Below, piece by piece: positions 44,411-58,779 of a stretch of DNA of 64,000 nt (position 1 is the stretch's first letter; the number at the start of each line of letters is the position of its first letter). The position numbers were made by a program, and so were the translations under genes. The DNA is taken from contig OZ176050.1 in NCBI GenBank assembly GCA_964247055.1, positions 2,728,001 through 2,792,000 of the forward strand, read 5' to 3'. This stretch comes from Paragordius varius. Taxonomy: Eukaryota; Nematomorpha. The notes beneath the pieces were generated by a model. That model did not search any database. It was not told where the DNA came from and worked only from the letters and a program-made list of their open reading frames with translations.

Positions 44411-45330
44411 AAACATAATCAATTCGTCATTTACCATTACAATATAAAAAAGTGTTTTTTATAGTGACTATTATCTGATCATACTTAAAATTGGTTAAAG
44501 CTGGTAACATAAAAATTTTGCTATAAATTCAATTTTTGATTTGGATTTTTCCCTAATATCGGCTTAGGAGGTAAAGAAAAAATTCCCTATTTAAGACGGG
44601 TCAAAAAATCTCAAACTTTAAGAGCCTACAGCTAAAATTCGAATGTTTCCCAATTTTATTTAGTAAATACAATTTTGCATTCTCAGATAAGGAATATTTA
44701 CCACCACCCTTTTATTAAATTTTTTATTACTCGCGGCCATTGAAAACATAATGAGAAACCTGTATTATCAATCAAAATATATTTTAACTTGGTAAAAAAA
44801 TTTTAAGTATTTGTAATAAATAATTGTATTACTTCATAACCTTTTTGTTTATTTTAGATGATTAAAGGGTGTTTCTGTACCCAGATGTTACTCATTATAC
44901 CAATGTTTTAAAGGTGGTTTTTGTTAAAATTAAATTATCAAACAGTAATCTTGGCTGATAAAAATATAATTCTAACTTCTGGAGCCCATAACAAATTACA
45001 CCAAAACCCGATTTGAACAATCAGCTGATTTTGTTTTAAAATAATTATTAGCATTTTGCTTATGGTATTTCCTTTACAAAATTTTAAAAATGGCTATTAA
45101 AAGGATTAATACAAGTTTTACAATTTGTTAAAAAAATTGGAACATGCGCCCAACCAAAAAAATAATTAAACCAATTGTGCAAAATAAAGTTAAAATACTT
45201 GGGTTACAATGACTCTTTTTAGCATCAAAAATGTACAAGATTCGTATTCGAGTATTTATAACAAAATTTGACGCAGTCTCTAAGGTATACCAGATGAAAT
45301 TTTATACATGACAATAGTCATCTGATTCCG

Positions 45331-47704
45331 ATGAAACGACCATGGTCCCTACTTTTTGGGATTATTTTTTCGATCAAAAATATTAATCTAGATGCAATTT
45401 TGGAAATTTTATTCTCATTTCTCGATAAAATTGGTGTGTTTCTTGGACCAGTATATATTTATTATAATTTTAGATATTAATATTTTTAGTAGTTTCCATG
45501 GTCGCATCAGTTGTAATTATTTTTCATATGCTGTTTTTAAACGAGATACTTAATAATTATAACACATTCGGCAAGTTATTTATTTGGATATTGGGTCACT
45601 ACTTCCTGTGTCAAATCGTATTGTTTTATTTTAAAGCTTTGATGATTTCGCCCGGTTACCCTAAAACAGTAGTTTTTCAGTAATTTTTTAGGTTACAGAT
45701 CTAAATTATAATTTTTGTAAAAAGTGCAATAACATTAAACCGGCCCGTACTCATCATTGCTCACTTTGCAAACGGTGTGTCCTTAAAATGGATCATCATT
45801 GTCGTAATAATATATTTTTGATGCTTTTTAGCTTGGCTCAACACATGTGTTGGACACTTCAATCATAGATACTTTTATTTATTTATGCTTTTTACTGCAC
45901 TTGGATGCACATACGTAGTTTATCATGTCTTCCCATATTTTTATTCTTATGTCCTGCCTGATTACGTTTTATAAATGACTAATTTTTTAGTTTTGGTGGA
46001 GTATTTTGAACATTGAATCTTACAATATGGTAGCTTTTAAATCTGATTTACACAAGGCTATCTTATTACAATACCCTCAAGTACATTACTTTATTTCTCT
46101 TTACACTGATTTAATTCATTCAACACTATGTGTATTTTATTATAGCAAAAAATATGAAAACCTTGGATTAAAATTAAACTAATAAACTTATGTAAAACAG
46201 TTGTATTTGTATTATTAACTTTATCGGTGTTTCATCTAATTTATGTATTTAAGAATGATATTAGCAGTATAAGTATTTCAACAAAATATTATGAAAATTA
46301 TATTTATGTTTTTTTATATTTAAAAAATAAGGCTCAGACGATATGCGTTTTATAATTTAAATTTTGTTTAAAATGTGGTATAATATATTATTTTTTAATT
46401 GTACAGCACACTATAACCCAGAACATGGTTACACAAAGCGTCATTTATAAAAATTTGATTGCTTATGAATTTTTGCTTCCTTTAGTCGCTGCCTTTTCCC
46501 TTTGTAAGTGTTTATAATTTTAAATTGTTTAATATATAGCTGGAAAATACTTTTAATTATACTGCTGGTAGGCATGGTCTTTACCATCGAAGTAAGCTTA
46601 AAAACCAATTTTGGATCGCATTTATAATAAATATTATGATGCCATTTTTTGTTCATTTTTTGTTCATTATATTTTCATTTTTTTCATCGGTTATTTTATT
46701 TAATGGAATCACACCTAATGCATTTAATCAAACTCATTTAAATAAATGTTTTCTGGTAATGTTTTCAAACATATATGTTTTTTCGAATAGGCTTAAATTT
46801 AGAATCTTTTCAAATTGTATGTTGTGGTTTTACCCGCTAAATTTTAATGTTTTGACGTTATAATTGAATCGATAATGTTATATATTCCAAAAAAATTTGA
46901 GTTATTATACTATCATAGATTGCTTATTGCTTTGGCATGGTTACTTAATTACACGAGGCGAAACGAGTATTGAAACATATGTTAACCGTGATCGCAAAAA
47001 AGATTTACTAAAGTTTTCTAGCCTATATAACGGCGACTCACCTTCAAAATATGAAAACCCATATGACTTGGGTTGGAAAAATAATTGGAAACTTATGTTT
47101 GGTTCCAATACAATAAGGTAATGAATGGTTCGTAATAACTTTTATTGTAAAATATAAATCATGATTTGATATAATATTTTTAAATAATTATTTATTTAGG
47201 GGAATATTGTACACGATATTTGTACCATCTTTCCATGATATTCGCCTAATATGTCGTGCATTTTGGAAAAACCGAACACATGCCTACAATAAAAGGGATA
47301 ACGATACATTACATTCCATTTCGGCCATTGGTGATGGTTATTGTTGGGACCCGAATTATCTTTTAACATCCCTTAAGCATTTTGATTCCAGTAAAAAGCC
47401 TCTCAAGAATGAAAATAATTATATATCCCCACAAAATCCTAATATAATAAAAGAGGGGAGGTGTTTAAATAGGTCAGATCGATACACTAATTCTGTGGCA
47501 GTTCCCATTCCATCCTATCAATTGTACAATAATGCTCATACTAATTCTTCTCATTCCAATGAACAAAATATTGTTAATTTTTATACGGATCAAAAGGAAT
47601 CCAATGTTAATATTTCTCCAATAACTGGTGTTGCAATTAATATGGCATCTGAACAAAACCCCAACATGAATACTCATAGCTTGAATCTAGTCAAAAACAT
47701 TTAA
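45331..47704 (+). CDS. ZDHHC16: DHHC palmitoyltransferase, ZDHHC16-like
   Basis: Eight exons, 45331-45450, 45474-45668, 45692-45803, 45832-45965, 45991-46029, 46407-46503, 46919-47117 and 47200-47704, join in phase to 466 aa. The cysteine-rich domain has [19 protein letters not shown], then D-H-H-C at 139-142, the catalytic Cys being completed next to a 28-nt intron, and [16 protein letters not shown] after it. Hydrophobic segments flank the domain on both sides, as in four-helix ER/Golgi DHHC enzymes. [10 protein letters not shown] replaces the TTxE motif exactly as in ZDHHC16, and [16 protein letters not shown] is the matching downstream signature. The last 120 residues are polar and Asn-rich with no counterpart I know. 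Four introns are only 23-28 nt. The short 39-nt exon 5 is supported by phase but not by strong motifs. Confidence 0.9.
45451..45473 (+). other. 23-nt intron in ZDHHC16
   Basis: Starts GTATATATTTATT and ends ATTTTAG, joining ...GVFLGP to [10 protein letters not shown] in phase. The same gene has 23-nt (45669-45691), 28-nt (45804-45831) and 25-nt (45966-45990) introns. The 28-nt one is certain, since removing it is what restores the D-H-H-C to P-W-L-N-T-C signature. Confidence 0.85.
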
Positions 47705-47929
47705 AAAACCTTTTTTATGGTTTTATATAGAGTTTCGATATAATTTTAAAGTATAGGAAAAACGTGGATGTTTAAATCGAAAAAATATTATATACTTAAA
47801 AAATTAAAATAAATTTAAATGATATTAGCAATGTCCATACTTTTAAGTAGAAAAATTTTTTTATACACAGCAACTAGAAATTATGAATATTTTTTATATA
47901 ATTTACCAATATAATAATTATATCATCGC

Positions 47930-48240
47930 GAAATCTCGGAGTTTTTGCGTTTGTGTTGAGAAAATTATTTATTAGCGGGCCAAAAATTTAGATTTTCGGA
48001 GCCGTTATCTTAAAATTCATTTAGCTTTCACCGAAAGAATACTTGGCAAAATTTGTGAAAAAAATATTATATGGAGCAATTACCACAAAAAATGGTAAAC
48101 GCTCTCTTATATTACTTGTAAGGCCTAAAACAAAAAGCACCATGAGCCCTTAATACATCTATGTTTAAAAAAATAATCATTGCATTAGGATATTTTTTCC
48201 CAATTTTGTCCACTGTTTCAATAAATACAACGCTAAAGCC
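47930..48240 (+). repeat. Dispersed repeat R1, copy 3 (partial)
   Basis: Shares GTTTTTGCG..GTTGAGAAAA, AGATTTTCGGAGCC, ATGGAGCAATTACCACAAAA and a terminal GGATATTTTTT...GTCCACTGTTTC with copies 1 and 2. Just downstream of ZDHHC16; noncoding. Confidence 0.65.
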
Positions 48241-49233
48241 TTGCATAATATTCCGCCTTTAATTGGAAACATATGGATATTCGCTTTGTCAAAGTCGGAT
48301 AAATTAAAGTGCAACACAATTTTATTCCGCTCTCGTGAAATGATTTAACTTGCATCAATTTAAAAATTGCATAATGTGGTGGGACATCTGCATGTCTATT
48401 TACCAGGCGCGCATGAAATGGTTTTTAGGCCATTCTACATATCGAGATAGCTTCACAATGTAAACATAAGCTTCAAAACTATTTTTAAAAAATTTTAATA
48501 GAAATAAAATAAACTATAAAACACACGTTTAAGTTATCAATGGAAATTAAAATAAATAAATAATTGGAATAGCAAACCGCGGTTCCGGTTTAAAATGGTT
48601 TCAAAACGCTAGTTCATAACTACATAATTTAGATTTCCTGGATTTACTTTTACTTAAAACTGTAAAATGTTTATGATAGTTTTAGGGTCATCTATTATTT
48701 TATACCAATCAAAGATGCAGGCCAACAAAGTCGTAGTGCTTACTTTCCGCTGTGTTGGCTCGGTCATTTTTGGTGAACCTACATTACATAAAGCTTGCAA
48801 GGTTTTTCCAGGTAAATGTGAAAAGTGAAAACCTCGCACCAACTTATGTACCGTATATTTAAAGACTATAAAATGCAATTCAAAGCTTAAGCACTGCCAC
48901 TAATTTTATTTGAGAATACCATAAATACATATATCTTTTGAATATGGATATTAAAAAACATAACTTACATAATTCTAAAATTTATTAATCATGTTAACCT
49001 ATATCATAATGATATGGTTTAACTAGACTTTTTATTAATTATGATGAAAATTAAAGAAATTTACTAATTTCAAATATTTTTATACACAGTTACCACCGAA
49101 TAAGAAAGGGTATCGTTAATAAAAAAAATTAAAGGTAAAGTTTTTGGAGTATAGATAAAAACAATATTATCAGGTTACATAAATATATGCATTCATTATA
49201 TCAAATTGATAAATCAACGGTAATTGTTTGCTT
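48241..49233. other. Spacer between ZDHHC16 and the M13 peptidase
   Basis: A GC-richer patch at 48650-48890 carries a 74-codon reverse ORF (TTTLLACIFDWYKIIDDPK near its end) that I do not recognise. It shares only a few residues with the LINE fragment at 12500. Otherwise nothing seen. Confidence 0.35.
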
Positions 49234-52200
49234 TTACCACACGTTGCATTTTTTCACCGGATTCATTTTACTGCCGATTGGGCAGTTATAAGCATTTGAG
49301 AAATCTATTGAATTTGATAGCGGTCCAATTACTCTATAATATTGCATATACAATAAATTAGCATAAAAAATTATAAGATATAATTAAATGCAAGTCAATT
49401 CACCAGATTTTACTTCCAAACTGATATTTTTTATTTTTAAAGTGGCTGAGTTTCTTGATACTACCGTGCCTAAATATTAGTTACCGATTTTTTATAATAT
49501 GAAGGTCGATAATAAAATTACCTAATAGGTCCTGGACTGTGAACGGATGAATGTATTTTATTTAAGGCTTCCTCAGGTCTCATCGAACCACACCATATCT
49601 GTAATTTTATATATAAATTAATTTATGATTTTGAAAAAAAAAATTCGAATGGCAAAAAATATTAGCTTACCTGAGCATAATTTAAAAAGAAAAGTTGATT
49701 ATGTGTCAAATTCAGTGAAGGTATTAATTTTTCGGATCCGTGTTTTTTAACCCATTTTTGATAGGCCTATCAAATAAAAAGAATGTTAATTTTTAAACAA
49801 TTTTGTTAAATGAGTAAGCTGATATATTACTCTAAAAGCTTGTTTTAGACCCCCGTTATCAGCAATATTTTCACCCTGGGTGTTGCGTCCATTAATCTAA
49901 TGCATAAATTGGTAAGTCATATTCAGAAATAAGTAAAAATGCCTATAGAAAAGTATTGTTTCATTTAAATACTAAGAATATTTGTTCTTACATATAAATC
50001 GATTTCCTTTAACTTGTATTTGGAATATTGTTCTATGATACATTTAGCCTGTGTACGAAAGGCGCTTATGGTAGAATTATTCCACCATTGTTTAAGGTTT
50101 CCATCCTTATCAAATTGGCGGCCTTTCTCATCAAAACCATGCGTTATTTCATGGCCAATAACTACCCCGATGCCTCCATAATTTAACGATCTATATAATA
50201 AAAAAATATATTTAAACCAAAAAAAATTAAAATAGCTGGGATAATTAAATTCTTAAATACTTGGGAAATGTGTCGCTATAGAAGAGTGGCTGTAAAATTC
50301 CTGCTGGAATAACTAAACAAAGATGATACAATATTTTAAATAATCATAGGACATGAATAATAACCGAAAATATGAGAAATACCAATATTATTTTTGTTTG
50401 GACTGTAAAACGCGTTAACCACCGCGGGACCAGTTGACCATCTAAAATAGGGTAAAATTGAAAATCCTAAACTTTACATTAAATTTTTTGAAAAAACTTA
50501 ACAAAAAAAGTTTGACTTCAATATTGTAAAATGGCTTTCAAATTAAATTTATAATTAAAAAAAGTTTAAATACCTATCCCTATCTACCGGTCGATGTAAA
50601 TCTCTATAATTTTTTACAACTTGATATTTGTTGATGGCAATAACGTTATTTAAGAAGTCTTGATTTGGGTTTATCTGTACCATAAAATAATTGCAATATT
50701 GAGATAAAATTCATGAAACCAGTGTTTAAAAATAGATTATACCCCTTCATATTCCTTTAGCAATTCCGTATCGTTAAAAATATATTCAGGATATCCGATT
50801 AGCTCACTCATTGCATTGGCCTATAAAAGAAAGCGCTGTATTTAACTCAAAATTATCATACTTTTTCTTCTGCTACTTTGCGAGTGTTGCTATCCATCCA
50901 TGAATTAGATTCCAACAGCTCATTGAAAGCGTCTCTAATGTCATGAATCATTTCCATAGCCTAGACATCATCCAAAAAAATATTTTTGTTTTTTTGATAT
51001 ATGTTAGAATTCGTCAAAATATCAACGTAAATGGTAAGGGTGAGATATTAAGTCCGATATTTACCAAATTACAAAGCATAAAAACGCTAAGGGTTTTAGA
51101 AAAGACGATTTGTCTTAATTATTACTAGGGTTATCCAATTGTACATTAACTTTCTCATACTCACTCATTTAGGGTAATATTAAATAGTTTTATGGTTTTT
51201 TAGAATTTGCTTAAATCTACCGATTCTTTGCTATTGTTTTTGAAGTGTTGACGAACAAACATGGTGCCGACCGGCATTTCTAAATGTTCGTTCACATAAT
51301 CCACACATTGTTGCCATTTTATGACAGGAGCTGAAACACCAAATATCACTTTACGAAATTCAAAAAGGGCTTCCAAGTACCCTTTGGACATGTATGGTAT
51401 GAAGGAGTTGACATGGCGCCATAAAGCATAATTAACAAGTTTTCTAAAATTAATATTAGATAAAAACAATGTTTATTCATAGTATTTATTGATTGAAATA
51501 TTTTCCTAGTCCTTTTTTTAAAAAAATACTCTTAAATTTAGATAGAAACTCTATCATTGGTTCAATCGACTCTCAGATCAATGTTCAGAAAAAATGTTCA
51601 ATTAAAAAACTTGCTTATTGGTATTATTTTATGTGAGTTAAAATAATAAATGTACTGAAGCTGTTCAGAATGCTTGCCTAAAAACTAATTTTATCAATCC
51701 AAACGGTTGTGGTAATATTTAACACTTCTAAAATGCTCCCTATCAAAATACCAAAATTTATTATATCTAATTTAACGGTTACATGAAGAAGATGTATATC
51801 GTTAAGCTTTTTCTTTGAACCAAAAATTTTGGTTAAAATATGTTAATCTGCAAAATATTTTTGAAAAATACGGTATCGCATCTAATAAAAAAATTTAAAA
51901 TTTTTATTGGTGGGTATTAAAATGCAAAAAAAATTTTTGCCATTATAACATATGAGCAAAATGCGCAATAAGGCTATCTTGACGCTAAAAAAAGTGGACT
52001 CGTATAAAAAATTTAAGTTTAGTTCTTTTTTAAAGATTTTAAAGTGTCCTCTTTCAATTAATTTATTAATGATGCAACTAAATATTTTATCAAAATATTT
52101 TTTGCTACAATTTCGAAAATTACGTTTTTTTCTAAAAGTATATTTTTATATTTTTATTTATATAACTAAATAGATTACGGATAAAAATTTGGTTTTATAT

Positions 52201-55200
52201 TTTTTATATTTATAAAATGCTTATAGCACGAAGTTAACACCCATAAGTAAAAAAGAATTGAATCACAAAAGTCGGCACGGTGGGATAACTATTTTTTAAG
52301 TAGAATATTAAGTTTAAAAAAGTTAATAATCTATATATTTATAAAAATGGAAAATGCTGGCTTTATGATCTGTTTCCGGAAAACCGGTAGACCCATTCAT
52401 ATCCAAATGTCGATAAAATATAATTATTAATGAATGCCCCGACAATAGGTTCGCCCTTTTTTGAATTAGGCCCCCAGTTCGGACCCACCCCGTGTGAAAA
52501 ACGGGTTTTTTTTGAAAACAGAAGTCCACAAAAATCGTGTCTTTGAGACAACTTTCCGGATAACGTGTTGGACAATTCAATTTCAAATATGATTTTTGTT
52601 TACTTATTTTCGATTGCGCCGAACATAGTCGTCTCGCTTTTTTAATTTAGGCCCTCTTTTTACCCGCTTCCCCCGTAAAATGCCATTTTTCCAAAAAACA
52701 AAAGTCTACAAAAATAATTTTTTGATTCTATTTTTCGCCCAAGGTATAAAACCGTAAAAATTCAATAAAGATTTAAGGTATTCCCTGTTAAAAGGCAAAC
52801 TTAGTCAAGCGTTTCTTTGATGATAGCTGCTGAGTAAGAAGCTACCCACGAAAAAGTGACCCGTCATATCGGAATAGCGTGCTTTTGGGGCTAAGTTTCA
52901 GAAAACCTATCAGGCCATATAAGTTCAATAGCTGCTTAAAATATTACCCGTAACAAGGCAAAAATTTAGATCGTGCGGTTTTTTAAAATTAGCCGTTAAT
53001 TAATCCCTTCATGCTCTGAAAAATGCGCCACCATAGAATGATTTCATAATCTTGAGGCAATTAAAAACTAATAAGAGCATATGGAATCAATCATGATTCC
53101 AGGTATTCTCCGTATAAAGGAAAAATTTAATCAGGCGCTCTTTTTGTATCAGCCTCTGGGTAGGGAGCTACCCGCCAAAAACTGCGCCACTATATAGAAA
53201 TTACGTTGTTTTGGAACTATTTTAAAGACTTATGCCATATGAGCTCATTGTTCGAAATATTACCCGTAACTAGGTCAAAATTAAGGTCAGGCCTTTTTTT
53301 ATTAGATGTTAATTTGGGGCCTTTATGCCCTAATACGCCATCATATAACTATTATTTAGTGTTGAGGTATTTTTTCGAATAACCCATGAGACGATGGTCT
53401 CAGCGCATTTTCCATATAGGCGTAAGGGTAGGGGTCTACCGGTTTAAAACTGAGACGCCATACAAAAATGGCGTGGCTTTGGAGATAATTTTCAAAAAAC
53501 TTAAGAAGCCACGCGAGTTCACTTAAGGCTTTAAATATTACGCATAAAAAGGTAAAAATATATAGTATAGCGGTTTTTTCCGTTAGCCGTCAATTCGGGG
53601 CCTTTATACCAGTAAACAATATATTAGTATGAAAGCAACATTTAGAAAATCCTATGAGCTCATTATTAAAAAATATTTCGAAATAATCCACATATATGGA
53701 TCATTTTATTGATCCCTTTTTTCAAATAGCCCTCCCCGGAAGTCCGAAGGACTTCCCGTGCGTAGCAGCACGAGATTTGCGCTAGTTATGATATAAAATA
53801 TATCGAACATAAACCTTCTCGGCGTGGTAGAAAATAACTTTCCCATAAAAACCAGAAAGCGTTCGGAGTAGACAACGATTTGTTCATGTTCTGATATTTT
53901 AGATGTTCCAGGGATGTTCTTAAAGAATTTCATCCAATCAAACTATGAGTTAAAATAGAATTTACTTGAGGGACAATTTGTTTGAGCTGTTGAATTTTCA
54001 TTTTGAGGTAGAAAGCGCTCGCATCATGTCTATCAGCATTTGGAACTGATGCCTATACATATCATAAAAAATTTATTAATATTTTAAAACGTTGTTATGT
54101 ATAAAAAAAATTAACTCTTAAAATAATATTACTATGATTAAATGTAGACTTGGTTAAAATATATATAATTAGTTATGTAAAATTTGAACTAAATTACAAC
54201 ATACTAAAGCGATTTCAGTTTCAAGATCCACAATCTCATCCGCTTCTTGTTGAGCTCTAGGACCGCCCCCACCCATGAGCAGTACAACGGCATAGACGAG
54301 CCTTTTGTAAGCGCGGATAATCAAAGTTTCTTCCGAATTTAAATAGTATTCACGGCTTGGCAAAACAAATGAATTTTGATCCACCTAATAAAAATTCGTG
54401 AAATTTAATTTATTGAAGAGCCTTTTTACTTTAGTCTTAATATTTGTATTATACTATTGAACTAAATATTTACCTGCAGAATATTCATAGAAGAATTTTT
54501 ATCGTCAGGACCGACCATGATTTCCATATAAGCCGGTGTGTTATAGGATATTAATTGAGCTAATAAAACTTCGATTGAAAAATTGTTGGCTGGATTCCAA
54601 GTTTCATTCAAGATCGGCCATCCACCCATTGATTTTAGAGTTTCTTTTATCGGTTCTTCAGCGTTTTCACCTAGTGTTACAAAAAATAAGTGTAATAGCG
54701 TCTTGTCGGATTTTTATGCGGCCGGATGTAATTTTATTCTTATTTTTAACCAAAAAATCAAGTGACCTAAACCTAAGAAAAGTCGAAGTTTAATTCACCG
54801 CATAAATTTCAAAAATTCATAATGCAATTTTAAAATGATATGTACTTGCATTTAGACAAGATTGGTATAATAATTTAGCTTTGTTTACAGCTATGAGATC
54901 GGTTGCATTAATAGGTTCTTCCAATAATTCTAGAAAACAAAATTATTTAGACATATTTTTTAATTATCCACAAAATATATAAAAATATATTATCAACCTT
55001 TTAACAGGATTTGAAGTTTGGATGATAAAACTTCGAAAGTACTGATACTACTTCTATCTTCGGGTATGATATGATATCGATTCCAAGATCCACAAGCAAA
55101 TTGATAAAAGTCATCACAGGGGTCGGCCTGAACATCCATACCTTCCATCAAAATTGCCGCTTTGATTGAAAAAATGGTTGGTTTATATATTGTAATATAT

Positions 55201-56880
55201 GGCGATAAATATTTTATTATTAATTGATTTGTCTCTTTAACTCAGCAAAAATATTCAATATTTTTTCATCAAAGAAACATGTTGAATGAACCGAAGACGA
55301 GAAATAAGAGCAGGGATGAACGCGCTCAGTATTAGATAATATGGTGTAAAATATATTTGGCTAATGAATAGAGACTATTTTATTTCCAACTGTATTTTAA
55401 CCCTTTACTTTTTTTCTATAGCCAATAGATTTAAATATTAGATAGAGCGTGTTGGATAACATGGAGTGTCAAGGGTCATTAAACAACCTTAATCACCTAG
55501 GCTTTATAAAATTTCAAAGATATAATTACATGGTTAATTCATAAATGACAGTCAAATACTTAACATTCGGTTGTATATTAAAAAATTAAATCTACGTAGT
55601 TTGAGCCTTGTTGGAATTTTAATGATATCGTTTGATTCCTGTTTTTAAATGAACCTCCAAACCAAAGAGTTTGCAGTCATGGTTGAAATTTGCATTGGGA
55701 ATGATAGCAAAGTGTACAAAAAGTGTTTTTTAGATTTAGAAACCTTTTAATTCAGTCGTAAATGTTTAAAATTATAGTTCCACATCTTGTATATAATCTA
55801 TTTTAACGGAGCATGTTAATCAGAAATCTGGGAAATTTAGGTCATTGGCTATGTGTTATTTAAATCAATAGTTATATAAAAATGACTTAAAATGGTAATC
55901 CCAAACTTCTAGCGTCTATTCTCTGACATAGCGTCAAAAACAAATTATATCAGTTATATATTGTTCATAACAGAGAAAAACAATGTCTCTTAACTACGTA
56001 TTAATTTAAAACTAACGAATGATATTATAGAAAAGAATAATTTTTGGTTTGTGAAGAAAATTTTTTAAAAAAAAATTCCCTCCTAAAATATACATTTTTT
56101 ATAGCAGAATATTATCAAATCGATTGTAAAGCTAGTTTTTGAAAATCATTATTTATTGAAATAATCGGCCAGAAAACGTATACTAACTCAAGCATAGATT
56201 TTTAAATTATATTTTAAGTAATAATATAATTGATGTGTAAACGTACCAACTTTTATACAATCCGGGGTGTAACAGACCTCTTGCCATTTGTTCATTTCTA
56301 TATTAATGGATAATATTTTTATATGTATATCATCTAGCACTTTGAAAAATCATATAATATTGATTGTACAATATATATAACTTTGTATAGCTTGATTTAA
56401 TTGTTTGCGGTTAAGGAGGGCATAGATTAGTAGTCCCAAGGCTGTGAGGGCTAACAAAAGCAGTGTTGATAACAGACAATACTTTAGCCTAATTTTGTGC
56501 TTTTTGTGATGTTTCCGATTTGCAGGTTGATCAGAGAGCAGTGTGCTTGATTTCCGAATATTGTTTCTAAGTTTTATCGGTTTGAAACTTAGGTTTTCTT
56601 CCACGCTATTCTTGTTTCCCAAAAAGGTTTCATTTTGGTTTTGTTGTTGATGTTTTCTTAGATCGGAAGGCACCAAAATATTACCGGACTCCTTTCCAAG
56701 CAAACTCGACGCCTCGTCACCCGTAGCATTATTAGCAGCGTAAGGGATAGATATTGGCGGATTGTAAGTTTGATTGATATTAATCTGTCTATTTTCGTCT
56801 ACATTGTCATGGTTGACATTAATAGGGGGCCTTTGAAGTGTTTCTGTTGTTTGAGTAGGATAATCACTTGAATGATGCAT
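49234..56880 (-). CDS. M13 zinc endopeptidase (neprilysin / ECE-like), type II membrane protein
   Basis: Nineteen exons join in phase to 845 aa: 56880-56382, 56297-56247, 55159-54998, 54929-54846, 54670-54474, 54384-54205, 54052-53966, 53942-53815, 51443-51221, 50960-50862, 50820-50743, 50674-50574, 50441-50383, 50312-50261, 50190-49992, 49896-49831, 49766-49671, 49598-49522 and 49333-49234. A polar cytoplasmic tail of about 130 residues has an acidic dileucine (GDEASSLLG), then one membrane helix (about 134-156). The ectodomain has [16 protein letters not shown], the zinc motif H680-E-I-T-H684 and the third ligand E742 with D746 in ENIADNGG. It ends CNVW, the family's conserved C-terminal Cys and Trp. 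All catalytic residues are present. It should cleave extracellular or luminal peptides. A 23-nt intron (53943-53965) separates IVPQ from FDWMKFF. The ATG at 56880 follows a non-ATG open stretch. Intron 51444-53814 holds a Helitron. Confidence 0.93.
52330..53786 (+). mobile_element. Non-autonomous Helitron, 1.46 kb, in an M13 peptidase intron
   Basis: Starts TCTATATATTTATAAAAATG after A and ends GCGCTAGT before T, the A|T insertion expected. Two hairpins precede the end: GGAAGTCC/GGACTTCC (53738-53756) and CGTGC/GCACG (53757-53772), the latter 14 nt from the terminus. The interior matches the Helitron at 16676. No RepHel gene. It is antisense to the host gene, its 3' end 28 bp inside the intron from the donor at 53814. 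Confidence 0.85.
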
Positions 56881-58779
56881 TATAAGACGGCGGCTTAAAA
56901 ACAACAACAAAAGATTTGATTAAAATTAATAAAAGAGAATGGCTCATATTCCTGATCTGAGTAAAGGGTTGTAAATATATTCCTGAATATGCGATGATGT
57001 TGTAATAATAATCATGGTTAAGAGATTAAATATACATTCATTGAAATTGGTTATTTTTGTAATTGAAAGGCGTGCACGCTAAATATTAATTAGGACAAAA
57101 AAATTGGGAGTCTTCCATCCATTATATAACTTAAAATAAAAATTGAGAAAAATAATTAGTGGGAAAAATAAGATAGGTAGGTGGAAAGAGCAAAAGATCT
57201 ATTCATATATTCTCCTTGCATAATTGTGCTAAAAGGCAGAGCACATCTTTACTTTTTCGTAAAAAAATGGCTCTCAAATCCCAAAGGAATCAATTTTCAT
57301 AAATATTTAGAATAGGATAGGATAATAAGGAGTATAGTGATGAGGAGGTAATTATTATTAATATACCTTAGAATTCGACCTTCTCTTTATAAAATAATTG
57401 CAATATAGCGTTGACTTTTTCGAGGAATTTTTGTAGAATTCGATATTAGATACAAAATAATTATATTAACATCATCAAAATTTGACTAGATGAACGATTG
57501 AGATTAAAAATGGAAAAATTGAATATTTTTACATTCATCATTCATGTTAATTCAATAAGGGGGGTCTAAAAGAAGCATAGGCAAAAAATAATATTAATTC
57601 TCCAAAAATATCGTATTCATAAAACACTAATAAGTACACATGAATAAATACAGTAATACATTATAAATTCTTATCTATTTTTATTTTTATAGTAATATGT
57701 GCTGTATACAATATTTTAGATATATCTGCCATTTTAATTAAAAAAATTAAAAAAAATCTGGTTGCTTAGCAATATTTTTTTCTAATGATTTTCTTTTCGT
57801 TCTTTACTTACAATATTTATTTTACAGATTAAAAAATATTAAATCAGTAGTATATATATAGAGACAAAAAAGTTGTAAAAATGTGCGATCATCTCCTTTA
57901 AACACAGAGTATTCTTCATATGTCTTTATAGAATTTTTTTTAAATTTTCCACAAAATAGTCTAAAAATTGAAGTTAAAAATAAAGCCTAAGAGGGGGGCC
58001 TCTAACCAGTTTTAAATAAAATTCGTTATGTGGAATAATTCTTTTATATTATGTATATATATATATATAATTAAATTTGAGATATCACACTCTCGTTAAA
58101 AATTAATTAATTTTTCTTTTCGCATATATACCACATTACATAATAATAATTAAAAAAAATTGCTATATTTGTTGTGGAGATAAAATCACAATGCTGATAA
58201 TATTGAAATCAATATTTTGAATATTTTTGTTTTGTGTTATATATTTAGCAATCAAGATAAAAAAAACCTAAATATAATTTTATTCAATTATATTAAGTAC
58301 TTTCCGTAACAAATATGCACATTATATCTATATATATTATAAAAACTTTGTTGAAATTCATATTATTAAATAAAAAAAAGGTATTTTACCGCTTTTCGCT
58401 ACACAAAGCTGCTTTATTTAAATTTTATCATTGAGGCTGGTAGGTAAAGATTAGATTTAGCCTAAAATACGTTAACGTTATATCATTTGAGATATTATCT
58501 ATAATTAAACATCTTTTGAAAAAGATTATTTGATCGTTTTAGATATGGTGTCGGTTGTTTATACGAGATTTAAATTGATAAAAAATAAATTACCGTATAT
58601 TACTAAAAGACATTTTTTTATTTTTAACACTTCACCACCTGTTTAGTTTTGTGTCCTGAATCCAGCTCAATATTATAAATGAACTACAGTTTTGAAAGTT
58701 ATTTTAGTTAAAACTTAATTATCTAACATTGTTCTCAGATATTAGATATAGAGCTTAGATTTACAGATTTGTGACTTCT

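Larger units (their letters stand above)
41319..45330. other. Intergenic region between TFAP2 and ZDHHC16
   Basis: Contains a likely TFAP2 poly(A) signal (AATAAA at about 41411), the hAT/Helitron fragment at 43031 and the palindrome at 43739. The rest is unassigned AT-rich DNA. The 105-codon ORF at 41555 is in the likely 3' UTR and looks like an AT artefact. Confidence 0.5.

Noticed and set aside
44200-44418. 72-codon ORF
   Set aside because: Lies within an arm of the palindromic element and has no supporting similarity.
46636-46863. Phe/Leu-rich ORF that looks like a membrane segment
   Set aside because: Falls in ZDHHC16 intron 6; including it would break the phase that joins AAFSL to YCLLLWHGY.
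50943-51128. Forward ORF within the M13 peptidase gene
   Set aside because: Antisense to an exon and intron of a complete, motif-supported gene.
52323-52586. Two reverse ORFs of 70-87 codons
   Set aside because: They lie inside the Helitron and resemble no Rep or helicase domain.
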